DNA from: Stygibacter sp964604155
GTDB lineage: Bacteria > Cloacimonadota > Cloacimonadia > Cloacimonadales > TCS61
Length of the DNA stretch: 34,777 nt
Assembly: GCA_964604155.1 (NCBI GenBank)
Contig: CAZRXY010000118.1
Location: 1-34,777, forward strand
Direction: 5' to 3'
A program made the translations under genes and the position numbers. Under the pieces are notes generated by a model, which saw only the letters and a program-made list of their open reading frames with translations, ran no database searches and was not told the DNA's origin. Positions 24,463-32,464 of this stretch are shown here, in pieces. How positions within the stretch are numbered: position 1 is the stretch's first letter; the number at the start of each line of letters is the position of its first letter.

Positions 24463-25488
24463 TTATCTGAACTGACGTAAAAACCTTAGATCATTACCGA
24501 ACAATAATCGCATATCAGTGATACCATAAAGCAGCATCGCAATGCGATCTATTCCCAGCCCAAAAGCATAACCAGTATATTTCTCACTATCAATCCCCAC
24601 ATAATCCAGAACGTTGGGATCCACCATCCCCGCCCCACCTAATTCCAGCCAGCCCGTATCCTTGCACAAGGCGCATCCGGCACCAAAACACTTGGGACAC
24701 ACCATATCCATCTCTGCACTCGGCTCCGTGAAAGGAAAAAAATGAGGGCGTATACGCACGGCTATCTTTTCACCAAAAATCTCTTTAGCAAAGTAATTCA
24801 GAATGTCGTGCAAATCTGCCATGCTCACTCCTTCATCAATCACCAGAGCCTCCACCTGATGAAAACACGGTGAATGAGTAGCGTCATTATCATTCCTGTA
24901 CGTACGCCCGGGACATATTATCTTGATCGGTGGCTCAAAGCTCTCCATCGTCCGTACCTGAACCGGCGATGTATGTGTTCGCAAAAGTACGTCTCCCGCT
25001 ATATAAAAAGTGTCCGACAAATCCCGCGCCGGATGATCCTGAGGTGTGTTTAAAGCATCAAAATTGTGATACTCATCTTCAATATCAGGCCCATCTGCCA
25101 CCTGAAACCCTAAGCCGATAAATAAATCCTCGATCGCTCGCCACGCCCTGGTTATAGGATGTAAGGCTCCACTCTTCTCTATGTATCCCGGCATCGTGAG
25201 ATCAAGATGCTCCATCGCCAACCCTTCGCTGTATTCTGACTCTTTAAGCTCTTCCTGACGCAATAATATTAACTTCTCTAATCTCTGCTTTGCCTCATTG
25301 ACTATCTTGCCAAAAGCCGGACGCTCTTCCGGCGATAACTCTGCTAAACGCTTCATGAATCCGCTTATCTCGCTCTTCTTACCCAGATAACGAGATTTTA
25401 ACTGCATCAGGTCATGAACCCGCCGCACAGAAACTATCTCCTGCTCTGCCGCCGATATCTGATCGCCTAATTCTTCCTTAATGCTCAT
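24463..25488 (-). CDS. pheS: Phenylalanine-tRNA ligase alpha subunit
   Basis: 341 residues from the ATG at 25486-25488 (M-S-I-K-E-E-L); a GTG 21 bases upstream is in frame but has no ribosome site. It is the catalytic class II subunit. Visible parts: an N-terminal coiled coil (to about 85), F-H-Q-V-E (motif 2 region), a C-P-K-C...C-A-L-C-K cysteine cluster with D-T-G-W-L-E-L-G-G-A-G, and G-L-G-I-D-R (motif 3). It belongs to the infC-rpmI-rplT-pheS-pheT run. Confidence 0.96.
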   Translation of the reverse strand: MSIKEELGDQISAAEQEIVSVRRVHDLMQLKSRYLGKKSEISGFMKRLAELSPEERPAFGKIVNEAKQRLEKLILLRQEELKESEYSEGLAMEHLDLTMPGYIEKSGALHPITRAWRAIEDLFIGLGFQVADGPDIEDEYHNFDALNTPQDHPARDLSDTFYIAGDVLLRTHTSPVQVRTMESFEPPIKIICPGRTYRNDNDATHSPCFHQVEALVIDEGVSMADLHDILNYFAKEIFGEKIAVRIRPHFFPFTEPSAEMDMVCPKCFGAGCALCKDTGWLELGGAGMVDPNVLDYVGIDSEKYTGYAFGLGIDRIAMLLYGITDMRLLFGNDLRFLRQFR

Positions 25489-25515
25489 GTTTAAAAATCC
25501 CAAACCCACTCAACG

Positions 25516-25872
25516 CTAATTGAGCCGGGATTTGGCTACCTCACACAGCTCTCCGAAAGCTTTCTCATCCTTAAATGCTAAATAGGCTAATGCCTTGCGA
25601 TCTATCTCGACCTCTGCTAACTTTAATCCGTGGATTAACTGGCTGTAACTCAAATTATGTAATCTCGCACCAGCATTTATCCTGATTATCCATAATCTCC
25701 TGAATTCTCGCTTCTTTGCCTTGCGATCTCTATAAGCATATAACCAACCCTTCTCAACTGCCTGTCTCGCTGTCTTATAAAGCTTGCTACGTCCACCCCG
25801 ATACCCTCTCGCTAATTTGAGTATCTTTTTCTTTCTCTTATGAGCTGCTACATTATTGACTGTTCTTGGCAT
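25516..25872 (-). CDS. rplT: 50S ribosomal protein L20
   Basis: 118 residues, the standard length. It is needed for early 50S assembly and in many bacteria represses its own operon through the infC leader. The basic N-terminus (K-R-K-K-K-I-L-K-L-A-R-G-Y-R-G) and the R-L-W-I-I-R-I-N-A segment are typical. It lies 10 bases after rpmI. Confidence 0.98.
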   Translation of the reverse strand: MPRTVNNVAAHKRKKKILKLARGYRGGRSKLYKTARQAVEKGWLYAYRDRKAKKREFRRLWIIRINAGARLHNLSYSQLIHGLKLAEVEIDRKALAYLAFKDEKAFGELCEVAKSRLN

Positions 25873-25882
25873 GATCCTCTCC

Positions 25883-26077
25883 TTACATTCCTAACATTTT
25901 CTTCATTCTGGCTTCATCATTGCTGTGGACTAAGCCGGAATGACGAAGATTACGCTTACGCTTCGCTGTCTTCTTGGTAAAAAAGTGACCCGCAAAGGCA
26001 TGTGAACGCTTCAATTTACCCGTTCCCGTCGCCTTAAATCGCTTGGCTACACATCTTCTCGTTTTCAATTTTGGCAT
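25883..26077 (-). CDS. rpmI: 50S ribosomal protein L35
   Basis: 64 residues and very basic (P-K-L-K-T-R-R...F-K-A-T-G-T-G-K-L-K-R). It is a small 50S protein between infC and rplT, the usual order. A GGAGG site precedes the ATG. Confidence 0.97.
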   Translation of the reverse strand: MPKLKTRRCVAKRFKATGTGKLKRSHAFAGHFFTKKTAKRKRNLRHSGLVHSNDEARMKKMLGM

Positions 26078-26121
26078 CTTTCCTCCTGAAAGCTATGCTG
26101 CTTTATATTTTTCTCTTATCT

Positions 26122-26751
26122 TTAATCGCTACTCGAAACTTCGCTCTCCGACCCCCCAGACTCTGATGTCTGCTCCTTCTGATCTATGATCTTATCAAGC
26201 TCTCGCTTCGGCGAAACCACCATGAATATCTGACGACCCTCACTCTGGGGCTTGCTGTCTATTTCCATATAATCCGCCAAATCTCTCTCAAGCCGTTTTA
26301 ATACATCAAATCCCAATTCCTTGTGAGCTAATTGCCGCCCCCGAAAACGTACCGTGAATTTTACCTTGTTGTGCTGCTTTAAAAATTTTAAAGCATTGTT
26401 CTTCTTGAAATTGTAATCATGCTCCTCTGTATTGGGACCAAATTTCACTTCCTTTACCTGTACTACATGCTGCTTCTTCCTGCTCTCTCGTAATTTTCGC
26501 TCCTTCTGATAATGATACTGACCAAAATCAAGTATCCTGCATACCGGTGGCTGTGCCCCAGGAGATATCTCTACTAAATCCAATTCCTGTGACCGAGCTT
26601 TACTTAATGCCTCCGCCAGCGATACCACGCCTACCTGACTGCCATCACTGTCTATCAATCGAACCGGATCAGATTTTATCTCCCGATTCGTCCGCTCCTT
26701 GGCTACCGTAGGCTTAGTCTTTGCCTTTCCTCTTCTAATGCGTATGGAAAT
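26122..26751 (-). CDS. infC: Translation initiation factor IF-3, ATT start
   Basis: 209 residues from ATT at 26749-26751 (S-I-R-I-R-R-G next). AAGGAGG lies 5 bases upstream, and no ATG fits that site; infC commonly uses a rare AUU start for self-control. IF-3 binds 30S and checks start-codon pairing. Core motifs are R-E-I-K-S...V-R-L-I-D, Q-E-L-D-L-V-E-I-S-P and V-K-E-V-K-F-G-P. The C-terminus ends in a Ser/Glu-rich tail of about 17 residues beyond the usual length. A longer upstream in-frame ATG would run through the leader terminator and is not used. Confidence 0.95.
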   Translation of the reverse strand: MSIRIRRGKAKTKPTVAKERTNREIKSDPVRLIDSDGSQVGVVSLAEALSKARSQELDLVEISPGAQPPVCRILDFGQYHYQKERKLRESRKKQHVVQVKEVKFGPNTEEHDYNFKKNNALKFLKQHNKVKFTVRFRGRQLAHKELGFDVLKRLERDLADYMEIDSKPQSEGRQIFMVVSPKRELDKIIDQKEQTSESGGSESEVSSSD

Positions 26752-26769
26752 AATATCCTCCTTTTTCCA

Positions 26770-26804
26770 TAAATAAAAAGCGGGCGTATATTTATACACC
26801 CGCC
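26770..26804 (-). terminator. Attenuator-like terminator in the infC leader
   Basis: Hairpin with 10-11 bp arms (plus 26780-26790 and 26793-26803, GC-rich base), followed on the minus strand by TTTTTATTT (26771-26779). It ends about 10 bases before the infC ribosome site, so it would stop transcription before infC unless opened. Confidence 0.75.
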
Positions 26805-26856
26805 TAGCTGGAATCTATGCCTTGCATTACATTCTCTTGCTATTCTATTTCTTTTG

Positions 26857-26903
26857 ACCTTATCAAGTATTCCCGCAGGAAACCGTAAGGTAGAAGCAGG
26901 TGC
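26857..26903 (-). promoter_or_regulatory. Structured infC leader: hairpin and possible antiterminator segment
   Basis: On the minus strand ACCTTA (26886-26891) pairs with TAAGGT (26857-26862) around an inner TTCC-TGCG-GGAA hairpin. Just upstream, GCACCTGC (26896-26903) can pair with GCGGGTGT in the 5' arm of the terminator at 26770-26804, which could open it. L20- or translation-dependent control is inferred by analogy with the Bacillus infC leader. Confidence 0.45.
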
Positions 26904-26984
26904 CTCTTTTTTTTCTTTCCCATGCACGAGAATTTTTCACCCGCAGATAGTCAAGAAGAATATTTCTCATTAATTTATTTCAAC

Positions 26985-28001
26985 TCAGCTTCTAGAGATT
27001 TGTAATATCTCATCACAACCATCCAACACTTCTTCAAATTTTATCGTTGTGATGCGTGGCAATTCCGGATTTGAACTTCTGTCATGAGGCTTGATCATTA
27101 TTTGCCTGCTATCTCCCGGAGGTGTCCAATGCGTCTCATGAATATGCCCAAATATGCATACTGTAGGCGTACCGCAACTTATTGCAAAATGCCTGGGTCC
27201 ATTATCATTGCCTAGATGCAGGTCTGCCAGACTGAATAATGCCGCCAAATGTAAAACCCCCTCAATCCGGTAATTTATCTCCGGCACCGGCTGCTCCATT
27301 TTGGAGATGATCTCATCTATCACTTCCCTTTCACCCGGACCCCAGGTGAATACTATCTGTGCCCGGTAACGCTCTATCAGATAATCACAAAGACGAGCAT
27401 AATTTGCAGCAGACCACTCCTTATATCGCTTTTTACTCACCGGCGAAAGAGTTACTATTAATTGTTCCCTCGTGTAGTTCAATTTATCCAAAGTTGATTC
27501 TGCCGCTTTAAGATCTGATGCCGAAAAATGCATCTCAGGTAAATAATCATCTTCCTCAGATATCCCCAGCTCCTTTAGTAATTCCAGTTTTGCCAGTGCC
27601 GCATACTTTTCCACCGGAGGCTCTTTACGCAGCACATTATAACCCAGATTCCGCCTGCTGCTTAAAAAAGTGATCTTCCTCCCACTCCTGATTATCAAAC
27701 TGAATATATAGCTGCGAGGATTATTCTGAAAATCTATGAGAACATCATAGCTGACTTTTAATAATGATAACAAAAAACCAGCGTAGCCAAAAAATTTCAG
27801 GCTGCGGCGAAACACGATTATCTTATCCAGATGTGGGTTGTACCTTAATGCCTCATAGGCATAATCGCTCACCAGAAAAGTGAGCTCCGCCTGCGGATAC
27901 TCCTTTCGCAATCGCCTGATACTGGGCGTGCACATAAGCACATCACCAATTGCCATCAACTGAATCAGGATTATTCGCCTAATTCCTCTGTCCCGCACCA
28001 C
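26985..28001 (-). CDS. Glycosyltransferase family 9 (heptosyltransferase-like)
   Basis: 338 residues. It resembles ADP-heptose:LPS heptosyltransferases (WaaF/RfaF type). The N-terminal Rossmann half has I-I-L-I-Q-L-M-A-I-G-D-V-L-M-C-T-P-S-I-R-R-L, where the Asp after G is the family's catalytic residue. The C-terminal half has L-S-P-V-S-K-K-R-Y-K-E-W and H-L-G-N-D-N-G-P-R-H-F-A, close to the family's G-N-D-S-G-P-x-H. It starts at one of two adjacent GTG codons inside the end of the GT2 gene (about 23 bases overlap). The donor sugar cannot be told. It is probably the last step of a three-gene surface-glycan operon. Confidence 0.85.
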   Translation of the reverse strand: MVRDRGIRRIILIQLMAIGDVLMCTPSIRRLRKEYPQAELTFLVSDYAYEALRYNPHLDKIIVFRRSLKFFGYAGFLLSLLKVSYDVLIDFQNNPRSYIFSLIIRSGRKITFLSSRRNLGYNVLRKEPPVEKYAALAKLELLKELGISEEDDYLPEMHFSASDLKAAESTLDKLNYTREQLIVTLSPVSKKRYKEWSAANYARLCDYLIERYRAQIVFTWGPGEREVIDEIISKMEQPVPEINYRIEGVLHLAALFSLADLHLGNDNGPRHFAISCGTPTVCIFGHIHETHWTPPGDSRQIMIKPHDRSSNPELPRITTIKFEEVLDGCDEILQISRS

Positions 28002-28761
28002 GCTCTCTCAATTCCCATAACTTCGCATATTTCATAAATACCCCCAAACCCCCAAAAATGCACATTATTAATCCCGACAATCCATCCCGAAATCCTCCCT
28101 TTAATACATAAAACCTCAAAAACTTTGCCAATGGCTGCAATAAAAGATTCCACCAGAACACCCTTTTCCCCGCATCATACAGGTCTAAAGCCCCCCATTC
28201 CGCATATCTCACCATCTTTCGCCAGTGCTGGCCAAAATCCCTTATAGGATCATGTATCACACTCACATCACCCATATATATCGAGGGCTCGGGCGGCTTT
28301 ATCCTGCCGTGAACCCTACGCTGAGTGAAGGTCTTATAGATATCCCTCCGGTAAAAACGCTTAGTCTTGTACCCCGTATATACATCATGATGCAAAAGAC
28401 GTCCAAATAACCGTGTTCTCATCTTAAATTTATATACATAACCCGGTATCGTCTCCCAGCTTAATATCTCCTCTAAACGCTGCTGAAGCCCCGCCGTGCA
28501 ACGCTCATCCGAATCAAGCTGAATTATCCACTCATATCTCGCCTGTGGCAATGCCCATTTTTTCTGCTCTACACTGTTCTTATATTCATGCTGGATTATT
28601 CGCGTATTCTTAAACTCCTTCACTATCTCCAAGGTGCCATCTGTAGAATAACCATCCACCACCAGCACCTCATCACACCACCTCAGAGATTCTAAACACT
28701 CCCGGATAACTGCCTCAGAATTCTGGCACGGCACAAATCCACTCACTTTACGCCTCTCCAT
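27979..28761 (-). CDS. Glycosyltransferase family 2, WaaE-like
   Basis: 260 residues. GT-A fold: V-P-C-Q-N-S-E-A-V-I at the start, V-L-V-V-D-G-Y-S-T-D-G-T for nucleotide binding, and the D-x-D-like L-D-S-D-E (about 98) for the metal. The shape, with a C-terminal membrane-associated region (about 185-250, G-L-S-G-L-I-M-C-I-F-G-G-L-G-V-F), resembles WaaE/KdtX-type LPS-core transferases. It overlaps the GT4 gene by 14 bases upstream and the GT9 gene downstream, so the three are translated as a unit. Confidence 0.87.
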   Translation of the reverse strand: MERRKVSGFVPCQNSEAVIRECLESLRWCDEVLVVDGYSTDGTLEIVKEFKNTRIIQHEYKNSVEQKKWALPQARYEWIIQLDSDERCTAGLQQRLEEILSWETIPGYVYKFKMRTRLFGRLLHHDVYTGYKTKRFYRRDIYKTFTQRRVHGRIKPPEPSIYMGDVSVIHDPIRDFGQHWRKMVRYAEWGALDLYDAGKRVFWWNLLLQPLAKFLRFYVLKGGFRDGLSGLIMCIFGGLGVFMKYAKLWELRERGAGQRN

Positions 28762-29851
28762 GATACCCTTCCATTACTTTAATATATAATTCTTTTATCC
28801 TGACCACTTGCTCATTGATATCCTGAATTATCCTGCCTCTACTATTCCTTATATTCTCTGATTTCTCCCGCAATCCACTCCTGATGATATCAGGCTGGAT
28901 TTCACCCGGATTATCAAAGACATACCCAGTTCCATACTTTTCTATATAGTCCGCCATCGGCTCATGGCAAGCTAAGGTCACCGGCGGTATCCCCGCAAAT
29001 ATGTAATCATTCACCTTGTTCGGAAAAGCATGACAAATCAGCTCACTCTTCCTCCTGTCCTCCATAAAAGGATTAAAAAATGCTATCCCCGCATCATATC
29101 GACCAAGAACACCCATCATTTTTTCGTAACTTAATTGCTCATGCAGCTCCAATCCCTCTATTGACCTGTATTCCGCATAGTCCTTGCCCCGCGTAGGATA
29201 CACATGGATGATAAAACCCGCTTTGCTTAATATCGAAAATACCTTAAGCATATAACGATGATGAGCTCTCCGGGTCGTGATCAACCCAATCCACACCAGA
29301 TGTATCCTGCCATCTATTCCCGAAAGCTTCTCTGTCAATACCTCCTCTGCCCGTCCACTACTTCCCGATACGATATTCGGCAATACCACGTATGGCGAAC
29401 TGATGATGTATTCCGCAAAACTCATCTTCTGATAATAGTCCGTAACAAAAACTAACCCATCCGCCTGCTCCAGGCAATAACGCTCCCACTTCTTTTTCTG
29501 CCCGCTAAAACTCTCACGCTGTAAACTCATAAAATCATGCTGATCATATATGAAAGGTAAACCCGTGCCATATCTCAGTAACCGATAACCTAACCTGTCA
29601 GGATAATTGTGGTAATGGATTATATCTATTTTATGTGACTTGATAAATTCTAATATCTTCTTCTTCTCAAACAACCCACGCTTCTTCAATTTTAAAACTG
29701 TACGGAATTGAGACAAATCCGCACCCCGTGCTATCGCCGCCCCACGCTCCCTGAAACAACAATAAAGCTCCATTCCCATTTTGCTCAAAGCACGGGACTC
29801 CTTCAAAAAACGGTGACACGGCATCGAATCTATCACAAATAATACTCGCAT
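28748..29851 (-). CDS. Glycosyltransferase family 4
   Basis: 367 residues from the ATG at 29849-29851 (AAGGAG five bases upstream); a GTG two codons earlier is possible. GT-B fold: R-V-L-F-V-I-D opening, D-I-I-H-Y-H-N-Y, P-F-I-Y-D-Q-H-D-F, I-H-L-V-W-I-G-L-I-T in the middle, and a nucleotide-sugar region with F-P-N-K-V-N-D-Y-I-F-A-G-I-P in place of the usual E-x7-E. It is first of the GT4-GT2-GT9 operon, probably for LPS or other surface glycan. Donor and acceptor are unknown. Confidence 0.85.
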   Translation of the reverse strand: MRVLFVIDSMPCHRFLKESRALSKMGMELYCCFRERGAAIARGADLSQFRTVLKLKKRGLFEKKKILEFIKSHKIDIIHYHNYPDRLGYRLLRYGTGLPFIYDQHDFMSLQRESFSGQKKKWERYCLEQADGLVFVTDYYQKMSFAEYIISSPYVVLPNIVSGSSGRAEEVLTEKLSGIDGRIHLVWIGLITTRRAHHRYMLKVFSILSKAGFIIHVYPTRGKDYAEYRSIEGLELHEQLSYEKMMGVLGRYDAGIAFFNPFMEDRRKSELICHAFPNKVNDYIFAGIPPVTLACHEPMADYIEKYGTGYVFDNPGEIQPDIIRSGLREKSENIRNSRGRIIQDINEQVVRIKELYIKVMEGYHGEA

Positions 29852-29857
29852 CCTCAC

Positions 29858-30118
29858 TCCTTCTTCTCTTCCTCAATCACTGCACCCGCAACCCAACTAT
29901 ACTTACACCACCCAACTTCATCCACCCGCACCCCAATTGCTCCACCCTCACCGATTGTCAAGCCATATTCCAGCCCAACAAAACCTCATCCGGACACACC
30001 ACGCCATAACAAAATTATGTTATGGCGTGGTGTGTCCGGATACTCGGGTGATTTGGGGAATACGGAGTATTAGATCAATTGATGTTAAGTGGTTTTTTTT
30101 AGGGGGGAAATGGTGGGA
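29858..30118. other. Intergenic region upstream of the glycosyltransferase operon
   Basis: No gene seen. The part next to the GT4 gene (29880-29960) is strongly C-rich on the plus strand and G-rich on the minus strand, with several GGG runs. A TTGACA is present on the minus strand (plus about 29957-29962), but no good -10 is found at the right distance. It also contains the perfect inverted repeat at 29988-30041. Confidence 0.5.
29988..30041. repeat. Perfect long inverted repeat (hairpin)
   Basis: Arms 29988-30011 and 30018-30041 are exact reverse complements (24 bp) around a 6-base AT loop. The arm begins ATCCGGACACACC. No T tract follows on either strand, so it is not an ordinary terminator. 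It lies between the GT operon start and the rpmA terminator. Confidence 0.9.
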
Positions 30119-30168
30119 CAAAAAAAGGGCAACTCAATTGAGTTGCCCTTTTTTATTTTTTTTTTGAT
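30119..30168. terminator. Strong, near-symmetric terminator after rpmA
   Basis: Stem GGGCAACTCAATTGAGTTGCCC (a complete palindrome at 30128-30149) with A runs to its left and T runs to its right, so it can work in both directions. On the minus strand it directly follows the rpmA stop. Confidence 0.9.
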
Positions 30169-30428
30169 TAATTATCGCGTGGTAAGACGCTGACAAATTT
30201 CTTATTTGCTTTTTTGGTTTGATAGTGGACAATACCATCGATGAGGCTGAAGAGGGTAAAATCGTTTCCGAGTCCCACATTTTCACCTTTGTGGATACGA
30301 GTTCCACGCTGACGCACGAGGATATTACCGGCTTTAACGAATTCGCCGCCGTATTTTTTTACACCAAGATATTGCGGGTTACTGTCTCTGCCGTTTTTAC
30401 TTGAGCCAACACCTTTTTTATGAGCCAT
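30168..30428 (-). CDS. rpmA: 50S ribosomal protein L27
   Basis: 86 residues. It begins M-A-H-K-K-G-V-G-S-S-K-N-G-R-D-S, the standard L27 N-terminus that reaches the peptidyl-transferase centre, without the cleaved extension seen in Firmicutes. It is last in rng-rplU-rpmA, 12 bases after rplU, with a strong terminator behind it. Confidence 0.98.
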   Translation of the reverse strand: MAHKKGVGSSKNGRDSNPQYLGVKKYGGEFVKAGNILVRQRGTRIHKGENVGLGNDFTLFSLIDGIVHYQTKKANKKFVSVLPRDN

Positions 30429-30440
30429 AATTCCCCCTGA

Positions 30441-30758
30441 TTAGTTTAAAATTTCCTTGATTTTGAGCATGGTAAAGTTCTGTCTGTGTCCCTGTTTCTT
30501 TTCGTAGGTTTTGCGGCGTTTTTTCTTAAAGACAATTATTTTTTTTTCTTTACCGTGGCTTAGCACTTCACATAAGACCCTGGCATTTTCTACGGTGGGG
30601 TGCCCTATTTTTATCTGATCATCATCTTTGAACATCAGAACACGGGGCATTTCCACTTCGGTGCCTGGCTGCAGGTCATCGCCAAGATAGGCGACCTTGA
30701 GTATCTGGTCTTTTTCGACCTTGTACTGCGTACCTTTAAATTCAACTATCGCGTACAT
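30441..30758 (-). CDS. rplU: 50S ribosomal protein L21
   Basis: 105 residues, the usual length. M-Y-A-I-V-E-F-K-G-T-Q-Y-K-V at the start and F-K-K-K-R-R-K-T-Y-E-K-K-Q-G-H-R-Q near the end are typical. It lies between rng and rpmA in one transcription unit. Confidence 0.98.
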   Translation of the reverse strand: MYAIVEFKGTQYKVEKDQILKVAYLGDDLQPGTEVEMPRVLMFKDDDQIKIGHPTVENARVLCEVLSHGKEKKIIVFKKKRRKTYEKKQGHRQNFTMLKIKEILN

Positions 30759-30826
30759 AATCTATCTCCTTAACACTACACTATAATAATCCAGAAGTTA
30801 CAAAATTTTTAGTTCGCTGTTATATG

Positions 30827-32320
30827 TCAAGACTTATATTCTTCAGTAACATCAATTCCAGTGTTTGAGAGCAGCACCCGGAACTGATTAGGTTCCAGTT
30901 CCGGATCATCAATGATATCTATTCTTTTCATATAATCAAGGAGGAATTCTGGATGCGATTCCAGGAAATGGCGAACATTCTTATGAACATAAACGGTTAG
31001 TGGTTCTTTACTGATAAAGAATTCGCTTCTTTGCAGCCAGCGAAAAAGTTTCACCGCGATAGAATCTCTTGCCAGAAGTCTACCGGTACCGTTGCAATAG
31101 GGGCATACTTCGGAGAGGTTCATCAGCACTTCGGGTCGTCTTCTTTTGCGTGAGATTTCTATCAGACCGAGTGGGCTGAAGGGGAATATCTTATTTTTGG
31201 CGCGGTCTCGTTTCATGAATTTCTTCAATTCCAGAAAGACCTTTTCTCTGTGTGCGGCAATCGTCATATCGATAAAATCTACGACCATGATCCCGCTGAG
31301 GTCGCGCAATCGCACCTGTCTTGCCACTTCGAAGGCAGCTTCCATATTGGTGCGCATAATTGTTTCATTATAATGGTTATCACCTGTGAATGAGCCGGTA
31401 TTCACGTCAATAGAGACGAGTGCTTCGGTTTGTTCTATTCTCAGGTTACCGCCGCTTTCCAGCGGGATACGGGAATTGGCGATTCTGTGAATATCTTTTT
31501 CAATGCCATAGACGTCAAAAAGCGGAGTAGTTTCCTGGAACAATTCGATTTTATTGATCAGTTCGGGTGCGATGCTTTTCAATTGGTAGATGATTTTATT
31601 GCGATATTCTTTATCATCCACGATCACTCGGGTCACTTTGGAATTAAAGAGGTCACGCGTGAGCATAAAGATCAGTTCGTTCTGGTTAAAGAGGCAGGTT
31701 GGTCCTTTAAGGTGTTCTTTTCCCTTTTTCACGTTTTTCCAGACATTTTCCAGCGTTTTATATTCCATAGCGAAATCTTCTTCGGTAGAATTATCTGTAT
31801 CTGTCCGAACTATTATACCCACTTCTGGGTCTTTAATGCGTTTCAGTATATCATAGAATTTATGTTTTTGCGAGCCGCTGGTAATTTTGCGCGAGATTGC
31901 TACTTTTTCTTTGTAGGGCATAAAGACGAGGAATTTTCCTGGGATAGTGAGGCGGCAGGTGACGCTGGCACCTTTTTTACCAAGTGGTGGTTTTTTTACC
32001 TGGACAACGACTTCGTCACCGACATTAAAAATCTTATCTATCGTCGAAGAGTCATTTTTTTTTCTGATTTTCTTTTGTTTTTCATTGAGGAAATCGTGGT
32101 CAAGCTCGGAAAAATGCAAAAAGGCGGTGCGTTTGAGGCCTATATCGATAAAGGCAGCCCCCATCCCGGGTAGGACGCTTTTAACTACACCGATATAAAT
32201 ATTTCCAGCCACCTCTTGATTTTCGGCACTTTCGGAATAAAGCTCCACCAGTTTACCATCCTCAATAATGGCTATTCTCTTCTCATAGGGATGAGCATTT
32301 ATCAAAATCTCTTGTATCAT
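30827..32320 (-). CDS. rng: Ribonuclease G (Rne/Rng family)
   Basis: 497 residues, close to E. coli RNase G (489). It is an endoribonuclease for rRNA maturation and mRNA decay. It has an N-terminal S1 domain (about 35-130, G-N-I-Y-I-G-V-V-K-S-V-L-P-G-M-G-A-A-F-I-D-I-G), the DNase-I-like catalytic part with V-S-I-D-V-N-T-G-S-F and V-V-D-F-I-D-M (two metal-binding Asp), and a C-P-Y-C-N-G-T-G zinc-link. The long RNase E C-terminal scaffold is absent. It is first in the rng-rplU-rpmA operon. Confidence 0.96.
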   Translation of the reverse strand: MIQEILINAHPYEKRIAIIEDGKLVELYSESAENQEVAGNIYIGVVKSVLPGMGAAFIDIGLKRTAFLHFSELDHDFLNEKQKKIRKKNDSSTIDKIFNVGDEVVVQVKKPPLGKKGASVTCRLTIPGKFLVFMPYKEKVAISRKITSGSQKHKFYDILKRIKDPEVGIIVRTDTDNSTEEDFAMEYKTLENVWKNVKKGKEHLKGPTCLFNQNELIFMLTRDLFNSKVTRVIVDDKEYRNKIIYQLKSIAPELINKIELFQETTPLFDVYGIEKDIHRIANSRIPLESGGNLRIEQTEALVSIDVNTGSFTGDNHYNETIMRTNMEAAFEVARQVRLRDLSGIMVVDFIDMTIAAHREKVFLELKKFMKRDRAKNKIFPFSPLGLIEISRKRRRPEVLMNLSEVCPYCNGTGRLLARDSIAVKLFRWLQRSEFFISKEPLTVYVHKNVRHFLESHPEFLLDYMKRIDIIDDPELEPNQFRVLLSNTGIDVTEEYKS

Positions 32321-32340
32321 ATATTCTTCTCCGATAAGAT

Positions 32341-32369
32341 ACCTTATTAATTTTCATAATCCACGTCAA
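32341..32369 (-). promoter_or_regulatory. Candidate promoter of rng-rplU-rpmA
   Basis: TTGACG (plus 32364-32369), a 17-base spacer and TAAGGT (32341-32346) on the minus strand. The -10 is weak. It is back to back with the plus-strand promoter. Confidence 0.4.
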
Positions 32370-32378
32370 GATTTTTCT

Positions 32379-32406
32379 TTGACTTCCTTAATTGATCGGT
32401 TAATAA
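32379..32406 (+). promoter_or_regulatory. Candidate promoter of the VanZ-like/TPR genes
   Basis: TTGACT (32379-32384), a 16-base spacer and TAATAA (32401-32406). The divergent -35 boxes lie nine bases apart in the sequence GTCAA...TTTGAC. Confidence 0.4.
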
Positions 32407-32464
32407 ATCTGTTTTTTAAAAAAAGAGTTGACCGGGCAAAGGCAATCTATCAAAGAGACGGGTG

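Noticed and set aside
26703..26927. 74-residue frame across the infC leader
   Set aside because: It overlaps both leader hairpins and the infC start. The leader is better explained as RNA structure.
29880..29970. G-quadruplex in the G-rich strand upstream of the GT4 gene
   Set aside because: GGG runs are present, but the loops between them are mostly longer than 10 bases, so a stable quadruplex is doubtful.
31430..32173. 247-residue Phe-rich open frame on the plus strand inside rng
   Set aside because: It is antisense to rng. Its Phe richness mirrors Lys/Glu codons of the real gene.
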